NCBI GenBank assembly: GCA_902464495.1
Contig: CABQJK010000004.1
Coordinates: 29,428-93,427, forward strand
Reading direction: 5' to 3'
DNA from: an uncultured Collinsella sp.
GTDB lineage: Bacteria > Actinomycetota > Coriobacteriia > Coriobacteriales > Coriobacteriaceae
DNA length: 64,000 nt
Shown in pieces: positions 9,033 through 16,812 of the stretch (position 1 is the stretch's first letter; every line of letters begins with the position of its first letter). Position numbers and translations under genes: made by a program. The notes beneath the pieces are model-generated. The model made no database searches. It saw nothing but the letters and a program-made list of their open reading frames with translations, and was not told the origin of the DNA.

Positions 9033-9761
9033 TTACTCGGCCTTGGGCTCAGCGGCCATCTCGGCCTCGGAGACCTGCTCCTTACCGGAGCCAGCGAGGC
9101 AGGCGTCAGCCATGAGCTCGCACATAAGGGTGACAGCGGAGATAGCGTCATCGTTGCAGGGGATGCCGTACTCGACCTCGTCGGGATCGGAGTTGGTGTC
9201 GATCAGAGCGACGACGGGGATGTTCAGGCGCTGAGCCTCCTTGATGGCGTTCTCCTCGCGCTTAGTGTCGATGACGAAGAGAGCCTGGGGCAGACCCTTC
9301 ATGTCGCGGGCGCCACCGAGGTTGGTCTGGAGCTTGGTGAGCTCCTTGCCGAGCACAGCCTGCTCCTTCTTGGGGAGCACTGCCATGCGGCCGTCCTCGA
9401 CCATGGCCTCGAGCTCCTCCATGCGGTTGATGCGGGAGCGGATGGTGACGAAGTTGGTCAGCATACCGCCGAGCCAACGCTGGTTGATGTAAGGCATGTT
9501 GGCGCGCTCAGCAGCGTTCTTGACGGCCTCCTGAGCCTGCTTCTTGGTGCCGACGAACAGCACGTTGCCACCCTTGGCGACGTTCTTGACGAAGGTGTAG
9601 GCCTGGTCGGCGTCGAGGATGGTCTGCTTGAGGTCGAGGATGTAGATGCCGTTGCGCTCACCGAAGATGAACGGCTTCATCTTGGGGTTCCAGCGACGGG
9701 TCTGGTGACCGAAGTGGCAGCCGGCCTCGAGCAGGGTGCGGATATTAATCTTGGTAGCCAT
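9033..9761 (-). CDS. rpsB: 30S ribosomal protein S2
   Basis: Small-subunit ribosomal protein. The 242-residue sequence carries typical S2 blocks ([19 protein letters not shown] near the start and the [15 protein letters not shown] segment). The last 15 or so residues form an acidic, Ala-rich tail. ATG is preceded by AGGAGGTTTAAC. A near-consensus promoter lies at 9903-9931, leaving a leader of roughly 135 nt, in which autoregulation by S2 would be expected for this gene family. Confidence 0.97.
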   Translation of the reverse strand: MATKINIRTLLEAGCHFGHQTRRWNPKMKPFIFGERNGIYILDLKQTILDADQAYTFVKNVAKGGNVLFVGTKKQAQEAVKNAAERANMPYINQRWLGGMLTNFVTIRSRINRMEELEAMVEDGRMAVLPKKEQAVLGKELTKLQTNLGGARDMKGLPQALFVIDTKREENAIKEAQRLNIPVVALIDTNSDPDEVEYGIPCNDDAISAVTLMCELMADACLAGSGKEQVSEAEMAAEPKAE

Positions 9762-9902
9762 GTTAAACCTCCTGTGGTTTGCCTCCGCGCGGGGTCATCC
9801 TCCAAAACCAACCCGGACATGTGCTACCAAAGCCCGGGCACCACGGTATGAAGTAGCCGCGCGTGCGTGATAAAAACATGTTGCCGTGAAGCAACCCGAT
9901 GA

Positions 9903-9931
9903 ATGATAGCAGGAATGCTTCTTCCTGCCAA
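9903..9931 (-). promoter_or_regulatory. sigma-A-type promoter for rpsB-tsf
   Basis: On the minus strand TTGGCA is followed after 17 bp by TATCAT (plus-strand positions 9926-9931 and 9903-9908). Spacing is ideal. The transcript would begin near 9896, giving a long structured leader before the rpsB ATG. Confidence 0.75.
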
Positions 9932-9939
9932 CCCGCAAT

Positions 9940-9962
9940 CAAAACCACACACCTGAGTGCGG
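9940..9962 (-). terminator. possible weak terminator after xerC
   Basis: A 6-bp stem (9945-9950 with 9957-9962, one G-U pair) is followed on the minus strand by TTTT. It sits between the xerC stop and the rpsB promoter. Short stem, so only a candidate. Confidence 0.4.
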
Positions 9963-9980
9963 CGCGGGACGTCCCAGCCA

Positions 9981-10823
9981 CTATTCGCCGCGGGGATGGG
10001 CTTGAGCCACGGCACGTTTGAGCCGATCGGGCGTGAGGTGCGTGTAGATCTGCGTCGTGGACAGGCTCGCATGACCCAGCAGCTCTTGAACCGAGCGCAG
10101 GTCCGCACCGCCCTCGAGCAAGTCGGTCGCAAAGGTATGGCGCATCGCATGCGGGGCGATGTCGGCCGGAATGCCGGCGAGTGTCGCCAGAGTATGGAAC
10201 CGCCGCCTGAGCATAGCGGCACTCATGCGATTACCGCGCGCCGATATAAGCAGCGGATGCGGCCCGGTAGCGGAGTCACGGCGCTTTGCCTGAGCGAGCA
10301 ACTCCGGCCTCCCCTCCTCAATATAGAGACGCGTCGCCTCGAGCGCACGACGATACAGAGGGACGATACGTTCTTTGCTCCCCTTGCCCCACAGGCGCAG
10401 CGTGCGTTCGGACCACGCAATGGACTCCACATTGAGTGCTGCGAGCTCAGAGATACGGGCGCCCGAGGCATAGAGCAGCTCGAGCATCGCCGCATCGCGC
10501 AGTCCCGCGGGTGTTGAGGTATCAGGCGTCTTGAGCAGCGCCTCCACCTGTTGGGTCGTCAGCACACCGGGTAGATCGCGCGGGAGCTTGGGCGAGGAAA
10601 TTGCCGAGACCACATCGCCCTCCACGACCCCCTCGGCAGCCATCCACCGATAGAGCGAGCGAACGGCAGACAGGTGTGCCGCAAGCGTTCGGGGAGCCAC
10701 CTGCCCACGCGAAAGCTCGGCAAGATAGCGACGAATGGTGCGCACGTCGGCAGCGAAAGCATCTATATCCTCGCGCTCGCACCAGGCAGCAAAGCGCTCC
10801 AGCCTCGAGCCATAGGCCGTCAC
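9981..10823 (-). CDS. xerC: tyrosine recombinase XerC/XerD family
   Basis: Site-specific recombinase of the chromosome-dimer-resolution type. From the GTG at 10823 the protein has 280 residues and all catalytic positions: R123, K147, H225, R228, H251 and Y260. Homology does not begin there. The same frame runs upstream to 10901, encoding FDLYDTVDSFIAYISRVEGL followed by SPNT, which is the typical first helix of the Xer core-binding domain. The next upstream stop is at 10947-10949, and no ATG, GTG or TTG lies between it and 10823. A GGAGG at about 10911-10915 points to an ATA at 10901 as a non-canonical start, which would give 306 residues. Last gene of the yraN-comM-dprA-trmFO-xerC unit. Confidence 0.93.
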   Translation of the reverse strand: MTAYGSRLERFAAWCEREDIDAFAADVRTIRRYLAELSRGQVAPRTLAAHLSAVRSLYRWMAAEGVVEGDVVSAISSPKLPRDLPGVLTTQQVEALLKTPDTSTPAGLRDAAMLELLYASGARISELAALNVESIAWSERTLRLWGKGSKERIVPLYRRALEATRLYIEEGRPELLAQAKRRDSATGPHPLLISARGNRMSAAMLRRRFHTLATLAGIPADIAPHAMRHTFATDLLEGGADLRSVQELLGHASLSTTQIYTHLTPDRLKRAVAQAHPRGE

Positions 10824-10897
10824 CGTGTTGGGAGAAAGCCCCTCGACACGTGAGATATAGGCGATAAACGAGTCGACGGTGTCGTACAGGTCAAAGG

Positions 10898-12235
10898 CTA
10901 TGACCGGTCGCCTCCAAACAGATCGGGGCGAGTGGCCAGATAGGCATCAAGGGCCTCGAGCGCACGGTCCGCATAGGCCTGGTAGCGGTCGCGCTTGCTG
11001 CGGCGCTTACCATCCTCGAGTGGCGGCACCAGGCCAAAGTTGACATGCATAGGCTGATAGCCCACGGTGGCAGGATCGGTCGCATAGCCCACGAGCGCAC
11101 CCAGGGCGCCCACACGCGGCAACTCGACGCCCGCGGCACCGATAGCCTCGGCATAGGTGTTGAGCGCCGCGAGCAGACCTGTCGCCACGGCTTCCATGTA
11201 CCCCTCGGTGCCGGTGATCTGACCGGCCAGGCGCACGCCGGTACCGGGCACGGCAAAGGTGCCATCGAGCACGTGCGGGGCGTCGACAAAGGTATTGCGG
11301 TGCATGACACCGTAGCGGAAGAACTCAGCGTTCTCCAGGCCCGGCACCATATGGAAGACGCGCTTCTGCTCGCCAAAGGTCAGGTTGGTCTGGAAGCCCA
11401 CCAGGTTATAGGCGGTCTTCTCCTTGTTCTCGGCACGCAGCTGAATCGCCGCCCAGGGGCGACGTCCGGTACGCGGGTCGGTGAGGCCGACGGGCTTCAT
11501 GGCACCAAAGCGGATGGCATCCTTGCCGGTGCGCGCGACCTCCTCGGCGGGCTGGCAGGCCTGGAACAGATCGCCACCCTCAAAGTCTTTGAGCACCACG
11601 CGGTCGGCCGTGGTAAGCGCCTCGATAAAGGCCTCGTACTCCTCCTTGTTGAGCGGAGCGTTGAGATAGTCGCCGCTCCCCTGCTCCTCGTAGCGCGACT
11701 GCGAGAACAGCACGTCCATATCGAGCGTGGAGGCATCGACGATCGGCGCCGCGGCATCGAAGAACGCAAGGGCGTCGCCACCGACGAGCTTCATGACCTC
11801 TTCGCTCAGCGCAGGTGAACACAGCGGGCCCGCGGCAATGACCACGTGGCCCTCGGGAATCTGCGTGACCTCGCCGTGCACGACCTCGATATTGGGACGA
11901 GCGGCAACTTCGGCCTCGACAAGCTCGGAAAACTTGACGCGATCGACCGCTAAGGCGCCACCGGCGGGAACAGCCGCGCGATGGGCGCAATCGAGCAGAA
12001 CTGAACCCATGCGCTCAAGCTCGGCCTTCAGCAAACCAGCCGCGGAATCCGGACGGGTCGACTTAAACGAATTGGAGCAGACGAGCTCTGCCAGGTGATC
12101 GGTATGGTGGGCCGGGGAGCTCACCTGGGGGCGCATCTCGCACAGCTTTACGGCAAACCCGCGATCTGCCAGCTGGATCGCGCACTCCGAACCCGCCAGA
12201 CCGCCACCGATAACTGTCACCTGATCGAACTGCAT
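10898..12235 (-). CDS. trmFO: methylenetetrahydrofolate--tRNA-(uracil-5-)-methyltransferase
   Basis: Folate- and FAD-dependent enzyme that makes m5U54 in tRNA. The 445-residue protein starts with the FAD-binding GGGLAG at residues 10-15, has the catalytic-type cysteine C53 in ELVCSNSFKS, and a second conserved cysteine near 227 in FQACQPAEE. ATG at 12235 is preceded by AAAGGTG 7 nt upstream, better than the TTG at 12241. Its last codons overlap the upstream-extended xerC reading frame. Located between dprA and xerC, as in many Gram-positive genomes. Confidence 0.97.
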   Translation of the reverse strand: MQFDQVTVIGGGLAGSECAIQLADRGFAVKLCEMRPQVSSPAHHTDHLAELVCSNSFKSTRPDSAAGLLKAELERMGSVLLDCAHRAAVPAGGALAVDRVKFSELVEAEVAARPNIEVVHGEVTQIPEGHVVIAAGPLCSPALSEEVMKLVGGDALAFFDAAAPIVDASTLDMDVLFSQSRYEEQGSGDYLNAPLNKEEYEAFIEALTTADRVVLKDFEGGDLFQACQPAEEVARTGKDAIRFGAMKPVGLTDPRTGRRPWAAIQLRAENKEKTAYNLVGFQTNLTFGEQKRVFHMVPGLENAEFFRYGVMHRNTFVDAPHVLDGTFAVPGTGVRLAGQITGTEGYMEAVATGLLAALNTYAEAIGAAGVELPRVGALGALVGYATDPATVGYQPMHVNFGLVPPLEDGKRRSKRDRYQAYADRALEALDAYLATRPDLFGGDRS

Positions 12236-12249
12236 CTGCAAACACCTTT

Positions 12250-13185
12250 CTAATTGACACGTTTTCCATTGTGACCGAAGGGTGTCTGGGCGTGAAGGGC
12301 AAACTTGGAGGGCGCATACCTTCCATCCATCATGCGCTCGATAAGGCCCTCGAGTTCAAGCGAACCCAAGAGTTTGAGTACGCCGACAGCATCGAGCGAG
12401 ACGAGCGCCGCGATGTCGTCGACCTTGAGCGGAGAGGCGATGAGCGCATGCATCACGGTCTGCTGCGTTGAATCCAGGTCGGCAATGCCGGGAGCATCGG
12501 GGCGCGAGTAGCGCAGGGTTCCATAGATGCGTGAGATAGCCATCTCGATAGATTCCTCGTCGATGATGCAGCAGGCACCGTTCGCAATGAGGTAATTCGT
12601 GCCACGCGACTCGGGCGATAGGATCGACCCCGGTACGGCAAGAAGTTCTCGCCCCAAATCCATAGCAGCCTCGGCTGTAGAAAACGTCCCGGAAGGCATA
12701 CCCGCCTCGGATACAAAGAGGGCTTGCGACAGGGCCGCGATCACGCGATTGCGGCGCGGAAAGGCAAACTTGCGAGGACCCATGCCCCACGGGGAGATCG
12801 ACACGACCGCGCCACCCGTATCGAGCGTGCGCGTAATAAGCCCCGCGCTCGAGCGCGGATAGACCACGTCGGCGCCCGTCCCCAGCACCACGACGTGTTT
12901 GCCGCCAGCGTTGACCGCAGCCCAACCCGAGGCCTGGTCGCAACCGACCGCGCCGCCCGAAACTACCGTCACTCCCGCCTCGACCGCCACCTTTGCCGCA
13001 AGCTCTGCCACGGCAAGACCATACGGCGAGGCTTTGCGCGCGCCGATGATGGAGAGCGCGGGCGTCGAAAGCACCTCGGGGTTGCCGCGCACATAGAGCG
13101 TCTGGGGTACATCAGAAAGCTCCAAAACAGTCTCGGGAAACAACGCATCACCTGGATGCAGCTCAAAGGTCCCCTCTGCCATCAT
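12250..13185 (-). CDS. dprA: DNA-processing protein DprA
   Basis: Loads RecA on incoming single-stranded DNA during natural transformation. The 311-residue protein has the Rossmann-like DprA core (SIIGARKASPYG, VSGGAVGCDQASGWAA, LGTGADVVYPRS, FPRRNRVIAALS) and a C-terminal winged-helix-like segment (about 235-300). The ATG overlaps the comM stop (ATGATGG) behind AAGGAGGG. With comM it suggests a transformation-related pair, although no pilus or ComEC genes are in this window. Confidence 0.95.
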   Translation of the reverse strand: MMAEGTFELHPGDALFPETVLELSDVPQTLYVRGNPEVLSTPALSIIGARKASPYGLAVAELAAKVAVEAGVTVVSGGAVGCDQASGWAAVNAGGKHVVVLGTGADVVYPRSSAGLITRTLDTGGAVVSISPWGMGPRKFAFPRRNRVIAALSQALFVSEAGMPSGTFSTAEAAMDLGRELLAVPGSILSPESRGTNYLIANGACCIIDEESIEMAISRIYGTLRYSRPDAPGIADLDSTQQTVMHALIASPLKVDDIAALVSLDAVGVLKLLGSLELEGLIERMMDGRYAPSKFALHAQTPFGHNGKRVN

Positions 13186-14705
13186 TGGTCCCTCCTTCCC
13201 TGATACATCGCCGCCTCGAGCACGTGGTCCTGCGTCACTTGCTCGCTCTCGGCGACATCTGCGATCGTGCGCGCAATGCGAACCAGGCGCACGATGCCGC
13301 GGCCCGTGAGATGCGTGCGCTTCGACAGGCCGAGCACACACTTCTCCGCCGCATCATCGAGCTCAAAGGTCGAAACGACGCCGTCAATGGACCGCGTCTC
13401 ATCATCCTCGGCCTCGGCATCCGCATCGTCCATACGGGACTCGCGCCAGGCGCGAAAGGCGCGACCGCGCACAACGTAGTCACGTAACTCGGCCGACGAC
13501 ATACCCTCCGCTCCCTCGATAATCACCTGGGGGTCGGGACGGATCACATCGATCATCATGTCGATACGGTCGGCCAAAGGACCGCGCAGTTTAGACCGAT
13601 AGCGCTCGACCATCGCCGCCGAGCAGCGACACGGCACCTCGCGATCACCCAAGAAGCCGCAGGGGCAGGGATTGCTCGCAGCCAGCAGCTGAAAGCGCGA
13701 CGGGAAGGTAAAGGCCCCGTCGACGCGTACGATCCTCACATAGCCGCGCTCGATGGGCTGACGCAGCGTCTGCAGCACACCCGTGGGAAACTCGGCAAGC
13801 TCGTCCAAAAAGAGCACGCCGCCATGAGCAAGGCTGATCTCACCCGGATGCACCGGGCGTCCTCCGCCAATGAGGCCCGCCGTTGAAATGCTGTGATGGG
13901 GACTGCGGAAGGGCCGGTGTCCCGCCAACAAGCCATCAATGTTCTCACCCAAAACCGAATGGATGCACAGCGCCTCCTGTTGATCCTCAACGGAAAGCTC
14001 GGGCAGGATGCCGGTCATACGACGCGCGAGCATCGTCTTGCCCGATCCCGGGGACCCGATCATAAGCAAACCGAGCTCACCCGCTGCCGCCAGCGCCATG
14101 CCGCGTTTGGCAACCTCCTGCCCTAGCACGTCGGCATAGTCGAGTTCGGGCTCAAAGGTCGCCTCAACACCCTCGGAATCCAAGTAGTGCCGCGCGGCAT
14201 CGCCCATGCCATGGGCAAGCTGAGACAAATGATCGATGAATCCGCAATCAACGCCCGCAAGCGGCACATGCTGATCGGACCTGCCGGCGATAAAGGACAG
14301 CCCCATATCACGCGCCAATAGCTGAAACGCCACCTCGCCCTTGACAGGAAGCACCGTACCGTCCAAGCCAAGCTCACCAGCGATAAGACAACGATCGAGG
14401 TTGTCGCGGGGAATCTGACCATCGGCCGCCAATACCGCGATTGCGATGGGCAGATCAAAGCCGCTACCGGTTTTGCGAATATCGCCAGGCGCCAGATTGA
14501 CCGTAATGCCCGAGCGCGGGATCTCGAACCCGGCGGAGCGCATCGCGCAGCGAATACGACCGCGTGACTCCATCACCTCCATACTCGGAATGCCGAGCAT
14601 CTGAATACCCGGAACGCCGCCGGCAAGCGAGACCTCGACCGTGACGGGAATCGCCTCGACGCCGCGGATGCAGGCCGCGTGAACGGCAAACGTCTCGAAC
14701 GCCAT
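13182..14705 (-). CDS. comM: YifB/ComM-family Mg-chelatase-like AAA+ ATPase
   Basis: AAA+ helicase-like protein. In naturally competent bacteria ComM promotes branch migration during recombination of transforming DNA. The 507-residue protein has an N-terminal Lon-protease-like fold (to about 180), Walker A GSPGSGKT at 217-224, Walker B in GGVLFLDELAEF, a cysteine-rich CPCGFLG...CRCS motif, and the Mg-chelatase C-terminal domain. The ATG overlaps the yraN stop (TGATGG), and the gene overlaps dprA at its end, so all three are translationally coupled. Confidence 0.95.
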   Translation of the reverse strand: MAFETFAVHAACIRGVEAIPVTVEVSLAGGVPGIQMLGIPSMEVMESRGRIRCAMRSAGFEIPRSGITVNLAPGDIRKTGSGFDLPIAIAVLAADGQIPRDNLDRCLIAGELGLDGTVLPVKGEVAFQLLARDMGLSFIAGRSDQHVPLAGVDCGFIDHLSQLAHGMGDAARHYLDSEGVEATFEPELDYADVLGQEVAKRGMALAAAGELGLLMIGSPGSGKTMLARRMTGILPELSVEDQQEALCIHSVLGENIDGLLAGHRPFRSPHHSISTAGLIGGGRPVHPGEISLAHGGVLFLDELAEFPTGVLQTLRQPIERGYVRIVRVDGAFTFPSRFQLLAASNPCPCGFLGDREVPCRCSAAMVERYRSKLRGPLADRIDMMIDVIRPDPQVIIEGAEGMSSAELRDYVVRGRAFRAWRESRMDDADAEAEDDETRSIDGVVSTFELDDAAEKCVLGLSKRTHLTGRGIVRLVRIARTIADVAESEQVTQDHVLEAAMYQGRRDQ

Positions 14706-15190
14706 CACGACACCTGCCAATCGAACGCGTTGTACTGATGCTCGATCTCGGCGATATGCCCGCCACGAATGGTGACACCCACGGCATCGAAGCGAATCGC
14801 CTTGAGCGGATAATGCTCCATGAGATAGCAACTTGCGATGCGGCGGTAGCGGCGTTGCTTTTGGGCGTCCACGGCCTCCTCGGGAAAGACCCGCGTGCTG
14901 CAATCCAGTGCAACGCGTCTGGTCTTGACCTCGGCCATCACCACGACATCGTCGAGCTCATCGAGCAGCACCAGATCGGCCTCGCCCTCGGAGCAACGAT
15001 ATCCCTGCTCCAGCAAGGTGTAGCCGCGCTCGTTAAAGTAGTCGATGGTGATCAGCTCGCCCAGCATGCCCAGCTCGCGGGGACTGAGTCCCTTGATAAA
15101 CTCAGGCGTCATCGCCCCGCAGTCGAGCTCGCCGTTTTCCCAACGCTCCTTGAGCTGCTGCGTCTTGCTCTTTTTGCTTGCGGCACTCAT
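14705..15190 (-). CDS. YraN/UPF0102 family nuclease-like protein
   Basis: PD-(D/E)XK nuclease-fold protein of unknown role. The 161-residue protein shows the fold's key residues in GEADLVLLDE and VMAEVKTRR at about 95-120, in the same relation as in the family. It carries an N-terminal extension of about 45 residues rich in Lys and Ser that is not typical of the roughly 120-residue family. ATG has AAAGGAG 5 nt upstream. First gene of the yraN-comM-dprA-trmFO-xerC unit, downstream of the rnhB terminator. Its neighbours suggest a DNA-processing job, but this is inference. Confidence 0.88.
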   Translation of the reverse strand: MSAASKKSKTQQLKERWENGELDCGAMTPEFIKGLSPRELGMLGELITIDYFNERGYTLLEQGYRCSEGEADLVLLDELDDVVVMAEVKTRRVALDCSTRVFPEEAVDAQKQRRYRRIASCYLMEHYPLKAIRFDAVGVTIRGGHIAEIEHQYNAFDWQVS

Positions 15191-15288
15191 GGGGTCTCCT
15201 TTCCCGCACGCTGCATTGCCCCGATGATGAGGGCACCTTTCGTGCGGGTAAGTACCGGAAGCAAACCAAAAGCTGACCAAATGCCGTC

Positions 15289-15330
15289 AAAAAACGGGCC
15301 GTACGCAGCAATGGTGTTGCGTACGGCCCG
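15289..15330 (-). terminator. intrinsic terminator after rnhB
   Basis: A 16-bp inverted repeat (15295-15310 with 15315-15330, one G-U pair, 4-nt loop) is followed on the minus strand by TTTTTT. It is one of the strongest terminators in the window and separates rnhB from yraN. Confidence 0.95.
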
Positions 15331-15379
15331 CTACCAGCAGGTTTATAAAACCCCAGAGGTCCCTGTCTCCACAATTGAC

Positions 15380-16168
15380 CTAGAAAAGGCGCTCAGTCTG
15401 CAGAAAGTTTCCGCAAAAGCTCACGCGGTGCAGTGGACAAAGTCCATGTTTGCGAATGGCCTCGATATGCTCGGGGCTTGCATAGCCCTTCGACTCGGCC
15501 AGATGGTACTCGGGATACTCGGCGTCGTACTCGACCATCATCTCGTCACGCGTGACCTTGGCCATGATGGATGCCGCGGCGATACAGGCGATCTTGGCAT
15601 CGCCCTTGACCACGTCGCGCTCGTTAGGAACGGCGCCCAAGGGGTTGCCATCCATGAGGACGTAGTCGGGTTCAAGTCCCGTATCGGCCACGGCGCCCGC
15701 AACGGCGGCACGGATAGCACGGGCCATGCCCATCTCATCGATATCCTTCGGCGCGATATGGCAAAAACCGATCGCCGTCGCCACCTCGGCAATCTTCACC
15801 GAGAGCAACTCGCGGCGCGCGGGCGTGAGCTTTTTGGAATCGTTGATACCCCAGACGCGCGGCTCCATAGGAAGACAGACGGCGCATACCGTCAAAGGGC
15901 CGGCCACCGATCCGCGACCTACCTCGTCGACACCAACGACCACACCATCACCGCCGAGCTCATGCATAAGCTCGTACATGTCATTGACGCGCTCGCGCTC
16001 GGCAAGCTCTTTGTCATGGCGTTTGAGGGCGCGTTCACAAGCCTTGATCACCTGCTGGCGCGGGTCCTCGCGATAATGCTCCACGAGGGCGGGAATCTCC
16101 TCAAACGTAGCGCTCGCCAACTCACCGGCAACCTGCGATGCCGAAACCGAGCTCGTCATGTTGGCCAT
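15380..16168 (-). CDS. rnhB: ribonuclease HII
   Basis: Removes ribonucleotides and RNA from RNA-DNA hybrids. The 262-residue protein has an N-terminal extension of about 75 residues, as in Bacillus RnhB, then the catalytic core with GVDEVGRGS (D81, E82), the MDGNPLG segment and the KGDAKIACIAAASIMAKVTRD block with further acidic ligands. ATG at 16168 lies 7 nt behind AGGAGG. An earlier ATG at 16186 precedes that site and is unlikely to be used. Downstream of rplS, from which a terminator separates it. Confidence 0.96.
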   Translation of the reverse strand: MANMTSSVSASQVAGELASATFEEIPALVEHYREDPRQQVIKACERALKRHDKELAERERVNDMYELMHELGGDGVVVGVDEVGRGSVAGPLTVCAVCLPMEPRVWGINDSKKLTPARRELLSVKIAEVATAIGFCHIAPKDIDEMGMARAIRAAVAGAVADTGLEPDYVLMDGNPLGAVPNERDVVKGDAKIACIAAASIMAKVTRDEMMVEYDAEYPEYHLAESKGYASPEHIEAIRKHGLCPLHRVSFCGNFLQTERLF

Positions 16169-16196
16169 ACCAGGCCCTCCTTGCATGCAAATCAGA

Positions 16197-16227
16197 TAAA
16201 AAGAAGGGCCACCCGAAGGTGACCCTT
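16197..16227 (-). terminator. intrinsic terminator after rplS, UUCG loop
   Basis: On the minus strand a 10-bp stem (with one G-U) closes a UUCG tetraloop (arms 16204-16213 and 16218-16227) and is followed by CTTTTTAT. It separates rplS from rnhB. Confidence 0.9.
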
Positions 16228-16261
16228 GTGTCCAAACGAGTGGACAGACGCTGCGATCTTC

Positions 16262-16603
16262 TTAGCGCTTCTCGGGGATGCGAGCAGCCTTGCCCACCTT
16301 GTCGCGGAGGTAGTACAGCTTGGCGCGACGGACGCGACCATGACGGACGACCTCGAGCTTGGCGATCTTGGGGCTGTGAAGCGGGAAGGTACGCTCAACA
16401 CCGACACCGAAGGACATCTTGCGGACGGTGAAGGTCTCGCGGGCACCGGCGCCGGCCATGCGGATGACGTCGCCCTGGAAGACCTGGATGCGCTCGCGGT
16501 CGCCTTCCTTAATGCGGTAGTGAACCTTGACGTTGTCGGCGACGCGAACCTGAGGAATGTCCTCGCGGATCTGCTGACGCTCGATTGCGCGGATGTAATC
16601 CAT
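16262..16603 (-). CDS. rplS: 50S ribosomal protein L19
   Basis: Large-subunit ribosomal protein at the subunit interface. The 113-residue sequence carries the L19 signature ([41 protein letters not shown] region). ATG at 16603 is 7 nt after AAGGA; the upstream TTG at 16609 would disrupt that spacing. It is monocistronic here, with its own promoter and terminator, instead of following trmD directly as in many genomes. Confidence 0.97.
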   Translation of the reverse strand: MDYIRAIERQQIREDIPQVRVADNVKVHYRIKEGDRERIQVFQGDVIRMAGAGARETFTVRKMSFGVGVERTFPLHSPKIAKLEVVRHGRVRRAKLYYLRDKVGKAARIPEKR

Positions 16604-16627
16604 GTGCAATTCCTTACTCTTCTAGAG

Positions 16628-16651
16628 GTGCCGTACCACCTTGGCCGGCAC
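16628..16651 (-). promoter_or_regulatory. hairpin in the rplS leader
   Basis: The rplS 5' leader contains a 6-bp stem GTGCCG/CGGCAC (16646-16651 with 16628-16633) located just before the ribosome site. Ribosomal-protein leaders often hold autoregulatory structures. No known leader motif was recognised, so this is structure only. Confidence 0.35.
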
Positions 16652-16672
16652 GTAGTTGAACAAACGTATTCG

Positions 16673-16700
16673 AGTATACACGCGCGGGTTTCTGCTGCAA
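16673..16700 (-). promoter_or_regulatory. promoter for rplS
   Basis: On the minus strand TTGCAG is followed after 16 bp by TATACT (16695-16700 and 16673-16678). Transcription would start about 60 nt before the rplS ATG. Confidence 0.7.
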
Positions 16701-16746
16701 GAACATTTTTTCACGCAGACAAAAAGACAAAACCCGCACATGATAA

Positions 16747-16774
16747 CCGCCCGTCTCACGAATGAGACGGGCGG
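16747..16774 (-). terminator. hairpin terminator after ppdK
   Basis: A perfect 12-bp stem (16747-16758 with 16763-16774) closes a UUCG loop on the minus strand. The following bases (TTATCATG) are only partly T-rich, so efficiency is uncertain, but the place just after ppdK fits. Confidence 0.65.
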
Positions 16775-16812
16775 CATGAAGGGGGCTACGCTAGGCGTCT
16801 AAACCCAAAACG

